This document shows positions 8,772-17,520 of a stretch of 47,411 bases of DNA, in pieces (positions within the stretch are counted from its first letter, which is position 1; each line of letters opens with the position of its first letter). The notes under the pieces were generated by a model. It was not told the DNA's origin. It did not search any database and worked only from the letters and a program-made list of their open reading frames with translations. Where the stretch lies: the NCBI GenBank assembly GCA_002868855.1, contig PKUM01000295.1:1-47411 (forward strand). Direction: 5' to 3'. The DNA is from Chromatiales bacterium. GTDB lineage: Bacteria > Pseudomonadota > Gammaproteobacteria > Steroidobacterales > BM003. The translations under genes were made by a program, and so were the position numbers.

Positions 8772-9278
8772 ATGGCAACGAAAACGGATTTTTCTGCGCA
8801 GGAGTGGGCCACGTTGAGAGACGCTGCGCATCTGACTGCGCTGGCAGTGACCGCGTCGGGTTCCAGCGGCATTTTTGGCACGATCAAGGAGGGCGTATCG
8901 ATCAGTGCGGCATTGATGGAGGGCATGCAGGCCGACAACGAACTGTTGCGCGAGTTGTGTGCCAAAGAAGAACTCGAGAGCGTCCGTGCTGCGCTGAAAG
9001 GGCGGCTGGAGGAAGTCAAGGGCAAGAAACCGGATGAAGCGAAAGCAGCCATTGCTGCTATGGCGCTGACGGACGTGACCCAGGCCCTGACGCTGCTCAA
9101 ATCCAAGGGTGCGAGTGGAGACCTTGGCGCCTATTCGGCTTTTGTACGCGGCATGGGTCAGAAGGTGGCCGAGGCGGCCAAGGAGGGAGGTTTTCTTGGA
9201 TTCGGCGGTGAGCGAATCAGCGAACCGGAGCGTGACCTGCTGGCTCGGCTCGATTCGACGATTTCCGCGGCGGCCTGA
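8772..9278 (+). CDS. Uncharacterised alpha-helical protein, 168 aa
   Basis: I do not recognise this family. The product is 168 residues, soluble in appearance, rich in Ala/Glu/Lys and probably mostly helical. It has no signal peptide, membrane segment or Cys motif. A Gly-rich patch (GFLGFGGE) lies near the C-terminus between two helical stretches. The start ATG 8772 is supported by AAGGAG eight to thirteen bases upstream. A strong terminator follows 47 bases after the stop, and there is a 130-base gap before it, so it looks monocistronic. Good codon usage, a good ribosome binding site and a dedicated terminator argue that it is real and well expressed. Confidence 0.75.
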   Translation: MATKTDFSAQEWATLRDAAHLTALAVTASGSSGIFGTIKEGVSISAALMEGMQADNELLRELCAKEELESVRAALKGRLEEVKGKKPDEAKAAIAAMALTDVTQALTLLKSKGASGDLGAYSAFVRGMGQKVAEAAKEGGFLGFGGERISEPERDLLARLDSTISAAA

Positions 9279-9325
9279 TTCGCCGCCAGCTCGTGCTGGC
9301 ATTTTTGGCAATTCCGGTCCACTGG

Positions 9326-9353
9326 AAAGGGGTCTCTCAGAGGCCCCTTTTTT
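9326..9353 (+). terminator. Intrinsic terminator after the 168-aa protein gene
   Basis: AAAGGGG (9326-9332) plus TCTC pairs with GAGG plus CCCCTTT, giving an 11-bp stem with one G-T pair and a TCA triloop. Six T residues (9348-9353) follow. This is the clearest rho-independent terminator in the window; the A-rich 5' side may make it work in both directions. Confidence 0.88.
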
Positions 9354-9431
9354 GTGGCCCGACTGCGCCGGCGGTGGCGCGATTGCGTCGAACGGCATTG
9401 CGTGGCAGCTTGGGGGTGGGAGGTATTGACG

Positions 9432-10982
9432 ATGACTCATGCCACGGCAGCCGCTGCGGCGACAACAGAGGTCGATGTGCTGATCGTGGGGTCCGGTTTC
9501 GGCGGGATCTGCACCTCGATAAAACTCAAACAGGCTGGTATCGACAATTTTGTCGTACTGGAACAGGACAAAGATATCGGCGGCACATGGTATGCGAATA
9601 CCTATCCGGGTTGCGCCTGTGACGTCCAGTCGCACCTGTACTCATTCTCGTTTGAACCCAACCCCAACTGGACGCATATGTTCGCCCGCCAGCGCGAGAT
9701 CTGGAATTATCAGCGCCATTGCGTCGACAAGTACGGACTGCGTCCGCATATCCGTCTTTCCTGCGGGGTAGCGCAGGCGGTCTGGAATGAACAGCGCTGC
9801 GCGTGGCTGGTGGTCACGACCACCGGTGAGGCATACCAGGCCCGCACTTTGGTGGCAGCTATGGGACCGCTCAGCCGACCGGCGCTGCCGAATATTCGTG
9901 GCTTCGACAAGTTCCGGGGCAAGACCTTCCACAGCGCACGCTGGGACCACGACTACGATCTCGACGGAAAACGCGTGGCGGTAATAGGGACCGGCGCCAG
10001 TGCGATCCAGTTCGTTCCCGAAATAGCGCCGCGGGTCGGCCGTCTCAGCCTGTTCCAGCGCACCGCCCCTTGGGTGGTTCCTCGGCCGGACCGCCGGATC
10101 AGCAGAATCGAGCGCAGTACCTTCCGCCGTTTCCCGTTAGTGCAGCGAATCTACCGCAACCTGCTCTATTGGCGGCTGGAAGCGCGCGCCATTGTATTTA
10201 CCCAACTGCCGCGGCTCGCACGGGCAGTCGAATGGCTCGGTCGCTACAACCTGAAACGCGGCATTCCCGATCCGGAGTTGCGGCAGCGCCTGACGCCCGA
10301 CTTTCCGGCCGGATGCAAGCGCTTGTTGCTCTCGGACAATTACTACCCGGCTCTAACGCGCCGCAATGTTGATCTCATCACCAACGGCATATCCGAGATT
10401 ACCGCAGACGCTATTGTCTGCGAGGATGGCCGCACCATCGAAGTCGACGCGATCATCTACGGTACCGGATTCAATGCGACCGCACCGGTCCCGGCCAACA
10501 TGATCATCGGTCGCGAGGGCCTCGACCTGACCGATCGCTGGCAGCATGGTGCCGAGGCATTCCTTGGTATCAGTGTTTCCGGATTTCCCAACCTGTATTT
10601 TTTGATGGGGCCGAACACCGGTCTCGGTCACAATTCAGTGCTGTTCATGATCGAGACCCAGGTGCATTACCTGATCGAGGCGCTCAGAACCATGCAAGAC
10701 GGGGGCTTTGACTCGCTCGAGATTCGTCGTGATGTTGAGCTGGAGTTCAATCGCAAGATTCAGCAACGCCTGTCGCATACCGTTTGGGCAAGCGGTTGCA
10801 AGAGCTGGTATCTCGACGCCAATGGACGCAATACCACATTGTGGCCAGGGTTCACCGTCAGTTACTGGGCCGCGACACGCAGATTCAGGCTTGCCAGCTA
10901 TGTTGGCGGAACCGCCCCGCGTGAACCGGAGCGCATTGCGGCCACCGGCGACGAAAGAGACTCAGCGCGCGAAGCGGCCTGA
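9432..10982 (+). CDS. Flavin-containing monooxygenase, Baeyer-Villiger type
   Basis: A 516-residue FAD- and NADPH-dependent monooxygenase. The FAD Rossmann motif is GSGFGG (20-25), followed by the IGGTWYANTYPGCACD region typical of Baeyer-Villiger enzymes. The Baeyer-Villiger fingerprint F-x-G-x3-H-x3-W-D occurs at 161-172, and the NADPH motif is GTGAS (186-190). Such enzymes insert oxygen next to ketones, or oxidise soft heteroatoms, using O2. The substrate is unknown; steroid, cyclic ketone and long-chain ketone enzymes share this layout. ATG 9432 is chosen because the in-frame extension upstream overlaps the terminator region and is Arg/Trp-rich. The C-terminal 40 residues are less conserved-looking. 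Confidence 0.9.
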   Translation: MTHATAAAAATTEVDVLIVGSGFGGICTSIKLKQAGIDNFVVLEQDKDIGGTWYANTYPGCACDVQSHLYSFSFEPNPNWTHMFARQREIWNYQRHCVDKYGLRPHIRLSCGVAQAVWNEQRCAWLVVTTTGEAYQARTLVAAMGPLSRPALPNIRGFDKFRGKTFHSARWDHDYDLDGKRVAVIGTGASAIQFVPEIAPRVGRLSLFQRTAPWVVPRPDRRISRIERSTFRRFPLVQRIYRNLLYWRLEARAIVFTQLPRLARAVEWLGRYNLKRGIPDPELRQRLTPDFPAGCKRLLLSDNYYPALTRRNVDLITNGISEITADAIVCEDGRTIEVDAIIYGTGFNATAPVPANMIIGREGLDLTDRWQHGAEAFLGISVSGFPNLYFLMGPNTGLGHNSVLFMIETQVHYLIEALRTMQDGGFDSLEIRRDVELEFNRKIQQRLSHTVWASGCKSWYLDANGRNTTLWPGFTVSYWAATRRFRLASYVGGTAPREPERIAATGDERDSAREAA

Positions 10983-11040
10983 CCGGCAGCGGTGGTTCTG
11001 CCGCAGCGGCTGATTCAGGTCCGCGATCGGGGCGGGTTCA

Positions 11041-12297
11041 TCACGGCATAAAAATGGTCGCCGGGTGTTCCAGCAACGATTTCATCTGCTGGATCATTGC
11101 GGCCGCATCGTAGCCGTCGACAAACCTGTGATCGAACGACGACGACAGGTTCATGATCCTGCGTACCGCAATCGCGCCGTTTACCACGACAGGACGGTCG
11201 ACCGCCTTGTTGACGCCGATAATCGATACCTCGGGTGCATTGATCACCGGTGTCGTCACGATTCCACCCATTTTTCCGAGACTGGTAATCGTAATCGTCG
11301 ACCCTTTCAGTTCTTCCTTGCTGGCCTTGCCATCGCGCGCGGCGCTGGACACGCGGCTGATTTCGTTTGCAATGTCATACACATCGCGCGCTTCCGCATG
11401 ACGGACGACCGGCACCATCAGGCCATTGTCGGTCTGCGTGGCAATTCCGACATGGACACCGTGATGGCGAATGATGACATTACGCTCGCTATCGTAGGTG
11501 GCATTGCACTGGGGAAAATCCCGCAGTGCCCGGTTCAGTGCGAGTACAAGAAACGGCAGATAAGTCAGCGACGGCGCGCCCGCCGGTGCCTGGCCGTTCA
11601 GGTGTTTTCGCAACGCCTCCAGTTCGGTGACATCGATTTCCTCGACATAGGCGAAATGCGGAATGTTGCGCTTGCTATCGGTCATTCGTTGCGCGATTAC
11701 GCGGCGCACGCCAATGACCTTTATCTCATCGCTTCCAGTCGCCAGTTGCCGAGTGGCGGGCTTGCTTTGCGCTACCGGACCGCGGGTGAGGTAATTTTCC
11801 AGATCGGCCTTGAGTATTCGACCACGCGGGCCGCTGCCGGCGACCGCCGCGAGATCCACGCCGGTTTCGCGGGCCAGCCGGCGCACCGCCGGAGAGGTGA
11901 GCGGTCTTCTCCCGGTAACCGTCGCGCTGGCGGTCACGTCTGCTGTCACTGCAGCGGATTGCTCCTGCGGAGCGGAGGCTACGGCCGGCTCTTCGATCTG
12001 CGGAGCAGCCGGCTGCGGCTCTTTTTCCGCAGGTTCGGCCGCACTCTCGCCACCGTCACTCGTCTCGAAGATTATCAGGTCGCTGCCGACAGCAATCATG
12101 TCGCCCGGCTGTCCGGTGGTGGCCACGACGGTGCCGGACACCGGTGACGGGATCTCGACGTTGGCCTTGTCGGTCATGACATCGGCGATCACGTCGTCTT
12201 CTTTGACCGTTGCTCCCGGCTTCACGTGCCATTCCATCAGTTCGGCCTCGACGGTGCCTTCGCCGAGGTCGGGTAGCTTGAAAACGTATCTGCTCAT
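11041..12297 (-). CDS. bkdB: Branched-chain 2-oxoacid dehydrogenase E2 (dihydrolipoyl acyltransferase)
   Basis: The 418-residue core acyltransferase of the 2-oxoacid dehydrogenase complex. It has a single lipoyl domain (residues 1-80, lipoyl Lys44 in MTDKANVEIP) and an Ala/Pro/Glu-rich linker. A peripheral-subunit-binding domain follows (SPAVRRLARETGVDL, then GSGPRGRILKADL). The catalytic domain ends with the active-site DHRFVDG (His390, Asp394). ATG 12297 starts one base after the E1beta stop codon, so the two are probably translationally coupled; the longer frame to 12375 runs inside E1beta. The E3 lipoamide dehydrogenase is not in the window. The E1 partners point to branched-chain 2-oxoacids from Val, Leu and Ile. 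Confidence 0.93.
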   Translation of the reverse strand: MSRYVFKLPDLGEGTVEAELMEWHVKPGATVKEDDVIADVMTDKANVEIPSPVSGTVVATTGQPGDMIAVGSDLIIFETSDGGESAAEPAEKEPQPAAPQIEEPAVASAPQEQSAAVTADVTASATVTGRRPLTSPAVRRLARETGVDLAAVAGSGPRGRILKADLENYLTRGPVAQSKPATRQLATGSDEIKVIGVRRVIAQRMTDSKRNIPHFAYVEEIDVTELEALRKHLNGQAPAGAPSLTYLPFLVLALNRALRDFPQCNATYDSERNVIIRHHGVHVGIATQTDNGLMVPVVRHAEARDVYDIANEISRVSSAARDGKASKEELKGSTITITSLGKMGGIVTTPVINAPEVSIIGVNKAVDRPVVVNGAIAVRRIMNLSSSFDHRFVDGYDAAAMIQQMKSLLEHPATIFMP

Positions 12298-12298
12298 A

Positions 12299-13315
12299 TC
12301 AGGCCGGCTCCATAACCAGTTCCAGCGCTTCGACGACCCGCTCCTGGCCCGGGAAGTACTCCCACTCAAAGGCATGTGGGTAGGGGGTGTCCCAGCCGGT
12401 AACTCGCTGAATCGGTGCTTCGAGGTGCCAGAAGCACTCCTCCTGCACGGTTGCCGTGAGTTCCGCGCCGAAACCGCTAAACCGGGTTGCCTCGTGAACG
12501 ATCACGCAGCGGCCGGTTTTCTTTACCGAACTGGTAATGGTGTCCACATCGAGCGGGATCATCGTTCGGATGTCGATGATTTCGGCGTCGATGTTGCCGC
12601 GTTGCGCTGCTGCCTCGGCGACATGGACCATCGTGCCATAAGTAAGAATGGTGACATCGGTTCCTGCGCTGACGATGTCGGACTTGCCGATCGGGACCGT
12701 GTAGTAGCCCTCGGGCACATCACCCTTGGGATGCGTGGTCCACGGCACGGCGGGTTTATTGGCGTCGCCGTCGAACGGACCGTTATAGATTCGTTTGGGC
12801 TCGAAAAATATCACCGGATCGTCATCTTCGATGGCGCTTATCAATAGCCCCTTGGCATCGTAAGGATTGGAGGGCATGACGACTTTTACCCCGCACACGT
12901 GAGTGAAGATGCCCTCCGGGGATTGCGAGTGCGTTTGTCCGCCCCTGATGCCGCCGCCGCACGGAGTACGCACTGTCACCGGCGCCCAGAAGTCTCCGGC
13001 GCTGCGGTACCGCAGCCGAGCCAACTCGCTTACGATCTGGTCGAAAGCCGGATAAATGTAGTCGGCGAACTGGATCTCCGCGACCGGGCGCAGGCCGTTC
13101 ACGCCCATGCCGATTGCGGTGGCCATAATCCCGCCTTCGGAAATCGGCGAGTCAAGCACGCGATGCTCGCCGTACTTGCGCTGCAGGCCGTCGGTGCAAC
13201 GGAAAACCCCGCCAAAATAGCCGACATCCTCACCCATGATCACGACCGCCGGGTCGCGCGCAAGCATGATGTCCATTGCCGAGTTCAACGCCTGGATCAT
13301 GTTCATGTTCGCCAT
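12299..13315 (-). CDS. bkdA2: Branched-chain 2-oxoacid dehydrogenase E1 beta subunit
   Basis: The 338-residue beta subunit of the thiamine-dependent E1 decarboxylase. Characteristic segments are MGEDVGYFGGVFRCTDGL (27-44), DSPISEGGIMATAIGMG and AEIQFADYIYPAFDQIVSE. The VRTPCGGGIRGGQTHSQSPE loop near 115-135 is also present. Together these favour the branched-chain type over pyruvate E1beta. The start lies five bases after the E1alpha stop with AGGAG just upstream, so the operon is compact. It forms an alpha2-beta2 heterotetramer with the upstream gene product. Confidence 0.94.
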   Translation of the reverse strand: MANMNMIQALNSAMDIMLARDPAVVIMGEDVGYFGGVFRCTDGLQRKYGEHRVLDSPISEGGIMATAIGMGVNGLRPVAEIQFADYIYPAFDQIVSELARLRYRSAGDFWAPVTVRTPCGGGIRGGQTHSQSPEGIFTHVCGVKVVMPSNPYDAKGLLISAIEDDDPVIFFEPKRIYNGPFDGDANKPAVPWTTHPKGDVPEGYYTVPIGKSDIVSAGTDVTILTYGTMVHVAEAAAQRGNIDAEIIDIRTMIPLDVDTITSSVKKTGRCVIVHEATRFSGFGAELTATVQEECFWHLEAPIQRVTGWDTPYPHAFEWEYFPGQERVVEALELVMEPA

Positions 13316-13320
13316 GACTG

Positions 13321-14565
13321 TCAGCTCCTCAGCTTTTTCAGATGGGCCCGCTGCTTTTTCAGATGCTCCGGCATTTCTGCGAAGACATCCTCGAACATCT
13401 CGTCGGGGTCGAGTTTGGGGCCGTCGGTCAGGGTGCCGTAGCTCATGGCTTCCTTCCAGCAGTCCATGACATGTTTCTCGAGTTCTTCATTCAGGGTTTC
13501 GTGCCGGTCCTCGCTCCATTCGCCGAGCGCGATAAGGTGTTGCTTCAACCGTTCCAGCGGATCGCCGAGCGGCCAGTCATCCCATTCCTCTTTCGGCCGG
13601 TAGCGCGACGGATCGTCACTGGTCGAATGTCCGGAGGCACGGTAAGTGACGTGCTCGACCAGCGTGGGGCCGTATCCTTTTCGCGCCCGTTCTGCAGCCC
13701 ACCGCGTGACTCCGTATACCGCGAGGAAATCGTTGCCGTCGACCCGGATGCCGGGGATGCCGTAGCCGAGACCGCGCGCGGCAAAAGGACGCCGTTCGCC
13801 TCCGGCAAAGGCCTGGAACGTCGAGATCGCCCATTGGTTGTTGACCACATTGATCAGCACTGGCGCCTGGTAGACCGAGGCAAATGTAAGGGCATGGTGG
13901 AAGTCGGGTTCGGCGGTGCTGCCGTCACCGACCCAGGTCGCGGCGATGTCGTCCTCGCCCTTTATCGCCGCAGCCATCGCCCAGCCGACAGCCTGCGGCA
14001 CCTGCGTGGTCAGATTGCCCGAAATAGAAAAGATCCGGCCCTCGCGCCAGTGATACATGATTGGCATCTGGCGGCCCTTGCACATGTCGCGCGTATTCGA
14101 AAGGCACTGGCACATGAGGTCGACAAGGCTGCGTCCGCGCGCCACATACAGGCCCTGGTTGCGATAGGACGGGAAACACATGTCTCCGGGCTCGAGGGCC
14201 ATGCATTGCGCAATCGAAACAGCTTCTTCGCCAGTGGACTTCATGTAAAAAGTAGTCTTGCCCTGGCGTTGATTGCGCAGCATGCGGTCGTCGAAAATCC
14301 GGGTCAGCATGATGTGGCGCAATGCGACCTGCAGATCCTGAGGATCGAGGTGGGGGTGCCATGGACCGATTGCCGAATGATCGTCGTCCAGTACCCGCAC
14401 CATGTCGTAGGCCAGAGATTCAATATCGCGTGCGTGCGCATTGACATCGGGCCGCGCAACGACGCCGGCCGGTGATATCTGCAGGTAACTGAAATCGGGT
14501 TTTTCCCCCGGTCTTGCCGGTGGATGAGGAATGTGCAAACGAGACTTGCTGTTCATGTTTTGCAA
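13321..14565 (-). CDS. bkdA1: Branched-chain 2-oxoacid dehydrogenase E1 alpha subunit
   Basis: The 414-residue alpha subunit of the E1 decarboxylase and first gene of the bkd operon. It contains the thiamine diphosphate motif GDGSTAEPDFHHAL and its closing NNQWAIST. The phosphorylation-loop equivalent YRASGHSTSDDPSRYR and the substrate-channel segment STGEEAVSIAQCMALEPGD are also present. Length and the C-terminal EEWDDWPLGDPLERLK region match BCKDH rather than pyruvate dehydrogenase E1alpha (about 330-370 residues). Two start codons are possible, ATG 14565 or ATG 14556. The promoter must lie in the 294-base region shared with the acyltransferase gene. Confidence 0.94.
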   Translation of the reverse strand: MQNMNSKSRLHIPHPPARPGEKPDFSYLQISPAGVVARPDVNAHARDIESLAYDMVRVLDDDHSAIGPWHPHLDPQDLQVALRHIMLTRIFDDRMLRNQRQGKTTFYMKSTGEEAVSIAQCMALEPGDMCFPSYRNQGLYVARGRSLVDLMCQCLSNTRDMCKGRQMPIMYHWREGRIFSISGNLTTQVPQAVGWAMAAAIKGEDDIAATWVGDGSTAEPDFHHALTFASVYQAPVLINVVNNQWAISTFQAFAGGERRPFAARGLGYGIPGIRVDGNDFLAVYGVTRWAAERARKGYGPTLVEHVTYRASGHSTSDDPSRYRPKEEWDDWPLGDPLERLKQHLIALGEWSEDRHETLNEELEKHVMDCWKEAMSYGTLTDGPKLDPDEMFEDVFAEMPEHLKKQRAHLKKLRS

Positions 14566-14859
14566 CCGTAGGAATTGACGAAATCGCCCGGATCATTATT
14601 CGCGCTGTCGCCGGGTCGAGTAAGAACCGGAATTCTACCTAATGCGCGACATTGGTGCGTGCCCGATGGGCATAATGTGGGTCGATCAGCATGATTATGC
14701 GGTCTTCGAACGCAACTATGCGGGATTTGTCGAAACAGGTATGTTGATGGCGATATAGTATGCTGCAGCGCGGCGCGCCCGGGTTCCGCGCAAGGGCACC
14801 CAACCGCGGGGCTCGGCAACCGGCTGCAGGTCTCCGGGATCAAGGGTCGAATAACGGCA

Positions 14860-15819
14860 ATGACTCAGCATTATCTGTTTCCGAAAAAACTGGCGCGGTC
14901 AGCGCCCGCACTGTATCGCTTCGGGCAACGAGTCGAAGGCAATGGGGTGCGTTTTCTGTTCTGGCTTCTCGGCGCGCTCGAGCCGGAACGGGCACAGCGC
15001 CTGGCCGGGAACATTACCCGCGCGCTGGTCGGGCGCACCAAGAAGGGACCGAAGGTAATCCGTAATCTGCAGATTGCGTTTCCGCAGATGAGCGCCGCCG
15101 AGATCGCGCAGACCGCGAACGAAGTATTCCGGTACATGGGTGTCTCCATGGCCGAACTCGCGCAGATGGAGAGATTCTCGAGGGAGCGGGATCAGCGCTT
15201 CGAATTTGTTGCGAATCCGAATATCGATGCGTTGTGCGGCGGGCCGAAACCCGCGGTATTTGTCACGGCCCACGTGGGTGCCTGGACCCTCGGGAATTTT
15301 GCGCCCGCGCACTTCGGTTTCCCGTTGACAATTCTGTATGCGCCGGAGTCGAACCCGGTCACAAACGATGTCTTGGTCAGGTTGCGCGGCGTGCTTCCCT
15401 GCAATGTTATGCCGCGCGACAACGCAATGCGCACACTGATGGGGGAATTGCGCAAAGGGCGCTCGGTCGGGCTTGCGACTGATAACCGCTTCGATGCCGG
15501 CGAGATGGTGCCTTTTTTCGGTGTGGACGCTCCGACGAATACCGTGCCCGCGCGACTCGCCCTCAGGTTCGGTGCCGATCTCGTGCCGGGACGTACGGAA
15601 AGGCTGCCGGGTATGCGCTTTCGGGTCACGTTTTACGATCCGGTGGTGCCCGGCGACCCTCAGGCGCCACAGGAGGAGCAGATTCTGCAGATGTCTGCGC
15701 AACTCAATAATCATTTCGAAGACTGGATCCGGGAAACTCCAGGGCAGTGGATGTGCATGTCGCGGCGCTGGCCGAGAGACGCTGAACCGAGCCGGGGAGG
15801 CTCTGCCGGCGCCGTCTGA
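14860..15819 (+). CDS. LpxL/HtrB-type lipid A (lysophospholipid) acyltransferase with altered catalytic motif
   Basis: A 319-residue member of the bacterial lipid A acyltransferase family, which transfers acyl chains to lipid A precursors or lysolipids at the inner membrane. It shows the N-terminal membrane-associated segment RFLFWLLGALEPERAQRLAG and the IRNLQIAFPQMS region. The C-terminal half has GRSVGLATDNRF...PFFG followed by TVPARLALRFGADLVP. The catalytic H-x4-E motif reads H138-V-G-A-W-T143, so the acidic partner appears replaced by Thr. The acceptor may therefore be unusual, or activity low. It is divergent from bkdA1 and has no operon partner. Confidence 0.87.
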   Translation: MTQHYLFPKKLARSAPALYRFGQRVEGNGVRFLFWLLGALEPERAQRLAGNITRALVGRTKKGPKVIRNLQIAFPQMSAAEIAQTANEVFRYMGVSMAELAQMERFSRERDQRFEFVANPNIDALCGGPKPAVFVTAHVGAWTLGNFAPAHFGFPLTILYAPESNPVTNDVLVRLRGVLPCNVMPRDNAMRTLMGELRKGRSVGLATDNRFDAGEMVPFFGVDAPTNTVPARLALRFGADLVPGRTERLPGMRFRVTFYDPVVPGDPQAPQEEQILQMSAQLNNHFEDWIRETPGQWMCMSRRWPRDAEPSRGGSAGAV

Positions 15820-16482
15820 GCCCGGAGGCGACCGCAAGATTGCCGCAATTCCAGCGGCGACCACCAGTACCAGGGTCATTGCGTGGGCGAACCCGCTGGC
15901 CTCGGCGCTGAACAGATGCCGCCAACGTCCGCGCTGCGGTGCGGCATACTTGCGTTTGCGCGCGTGCGATTGCGCTGTGACGCCGCGCGTTGTACCGATC
16001 TGTGTTCTGGGCTAAGTTAACGCAACATGGTTCTGTAAGACGACTGATTGATGTGAAGACGCTCAGACAACAAGTAGAAAGCCGCTTGCCGGGCTGGGAG
16101 GTCTGGTATCCGAGTGTTTTCGATGCCGCGCGGGATCTTGGCATTATCAAGGCAGAGGTCTGTTCGCCGTCGTCCTTGCTGTTGTCGAATCGGCATGCGC
16201 GGGTACAGCGGTCCGCGGAACATGCGCACCGCGAGAAGTGGGGCGGAGCCGAGGAGCATCCTCAGACCTCGAGAACCCGTGGACCCCGGCGCACCAGGCG
16301 CAAGTAGGCTAATGTCACCGGCCGTTGCGGCCGGCCCGCACTTTGGCGCTATCATGATATTTATCGATCAACGGTGCGCGCTGGTTTTATCGCCGGCGCG
16401 CTCAGAACATTCCGTTGCGGGGCCGGTGTAAGTCGTTTTGCTACCGGCGCATTGCGTGCGGTACAGCTAATGGAGTTACACA
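15820..16482. other. 663-base region without a convincing gene
   Basis: No frame on either strand here gives a protein I can support. A 105-residue frame (15990-16307) turns Arg-rich and lacks motifs. A minus-strand frame reading FAHAMTLVLVVAAGIAA (15844-15894) resembles one membrane helix but has no start or partner domains. A 7-bp stem with a TTG loop (CCGGCCG/CGGCCGG, 16318-16334) is present without a T-run. The last 120 bases probably hold the promoter of the homogentisate genes. The stretch may contain decayed coding sequence. Confidence 0.5.
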
Positions 16483-17475
16483 GTGAAACTGGCAAGTCTC
16501 AAAGAAGGCGGTCGCGACGGCACCCTTATAGTGGTGGATCGGGCGATGGACCAGGCCGTTCGCGTGCCGGACATTGCGCCCACGCTGCAGGCCGCTCTCG
16601 ACGAATGGGCGCAAACCCAGCCGCGACTGGCGGAGGTCTACGGGCGCTTGCAGGCCGGCGCCGCGGATGGCGCATTTGATTTCGATCCGGCGGCGGTGGC
16701 GGCGCCATTGCCGCGCGCTTATCACTGGGCGGATGGCAGTGCCTATGTCACCCATGTCGAGCTGGTGCGCAAGGCGCGTGGCGCGGAGTTGCCGGAGTCG
16801 TTCTGGAGCGATCCGCTGATCTATATGGGCGCATCGGATGCGCTAATCGGTTCGCGCGATGACGTGCTGATAGAGAACGAGGAATGGGGGATTGATTTCG
16901 AAGCAGAGGTTGCCGTGATCACCGACGATGTGCCGGCCGGCGTGTCGGTCGAATCCGCGCGCAACCACATCAAGCTGATCGCACTGGTCAACGACGTGTC
17001 ATTGCGTAATCTGATTCCCGGTGAACTTGCAAAACAATTCGGCTTCTACCAGTCGAAACCGCAAACCTCTTTTGCCCCTGTCGCGGTGACCCCTGACGAG
17101 CTCGGTGACGCATGGGACGGCGTACGCCTGCATTTGCCACTGCACTCCGTTCTGAATGGCAATAAAGTCGGATCGCCTAACGCCGGAATCGATATGACAT
17201 TCGATTTCGCCCAGTTGATTGCGCATGCCGCAAAGGCCAGGCCGCTGATTGCGGGGACTATAATCGGCTCTGGCACTGTCGCCAACGTCGGTAGCAAGGA
17301 CGGGTCTTCCTGTCTTGCCGAAGTCCGCTGTCTCGAGACCATTGCCAACGGCAGTCCGAGCACACCGTTCATGCGATTCGGCGATCGGATCGAGATCGAA
17401 ATGCTGGACCATGACGGCCGGTCAATTTTCGGCAGGATCGACCAACGCATCAAGCGCTACGATCCGCCGCGCTAA
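16483..17475 (+). CDS. Fumarylacetoacetate hydrolase family protein
   Basis: A 330-residue FAH-family enzyme. Metal-binding acidic residues are visible in GIDFEAEV (E140, E142) and LVNDVSLRN (D171), followed by the SFAPVAVTPDEL loop and the C-terminal GTIIGSGTVAN segment. It is shorter than animal fumarylacetoacetase (about 420) and belongs to the shorter bacterial type. Its stop lies 45 bases before the hmgA start, so it most likely hydrolyses fumarylacetoacetate (or maleylacetoacetate) to fumarate and acetoacetate, the last step of tyrosine/phenylalanine breakdown. The start is GTG 16483 with GGAG ten bases upstream. A FAHD-type oxaloacetate decarboxylase role is the alternative, but context argues against it. 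Confidence 0.9.
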   Translation: MKLASLKEGGRDGTLIVVDRAMDQAVRVPDIAPTLQAALDEWAQTQPRLAEVYGRLQAGAADGAFDFDPAAVAAPLPRAYHWADGSAYVTHVELVRKARGAELPESFWSDPLIYMGASDALIGSRDDVLIENEEWGIDFEAEVAVITDDVPAGVSVESARNHIKLIALVNDVSLRNLIPGELAKQFGFYQSKPQTSFAPVAVTPDELGDAWDGVRLHLPLHSVLNGNKVGSPNAGIDMTFDFAQLIAHAAKARPLIAGTIIGSGTVANVGSKDGSSCLAEVRCLETIANGSPSTPFMRFGDRIEIEMLDHDGRSIFGRIDQRIKRYDPPR

Positions 17476-17520
17476 TTGAGTGCCAACGAATCGTCTGGGT
17501 TTTTGCTGGAGGAGCAGGAT

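Noticed and set aside
10984-11003. 6-bp hairpin between the monooxygenase and the bkd E2 gene
   Set aside because: CGGCAG/CTGCCG can pair, but no T-run follows on either strand; too weak to call a terminator.
11065-12147. 360-codon plus-strand frame
   Set aside because: Antisense shadow of the bkd E2 gene; low-complexity Arg/Gly/His composition.
13342-14475. 377-codon plus-strand frame
   Set aside because: Antisense shadow of the E1 alpha gene, with no recognisable domain.
14642-14758. 38-codon plus-strand frame between bkdA1 and the acyltransferase gene
   Set aside because: The translation (MRDIGACPMG..., ending MLMAI) looks mildly protein-like, but it lacks a good ribosome binding site and any known relative; a leader peptide cannot be supported.
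17476-17520. TTG start giving a 460-residue HmgA
   Set aside because: The added 15 residues are not part of the conserved family, and a GGAGGAG ribosome binding site fits GTG 17521 instead.
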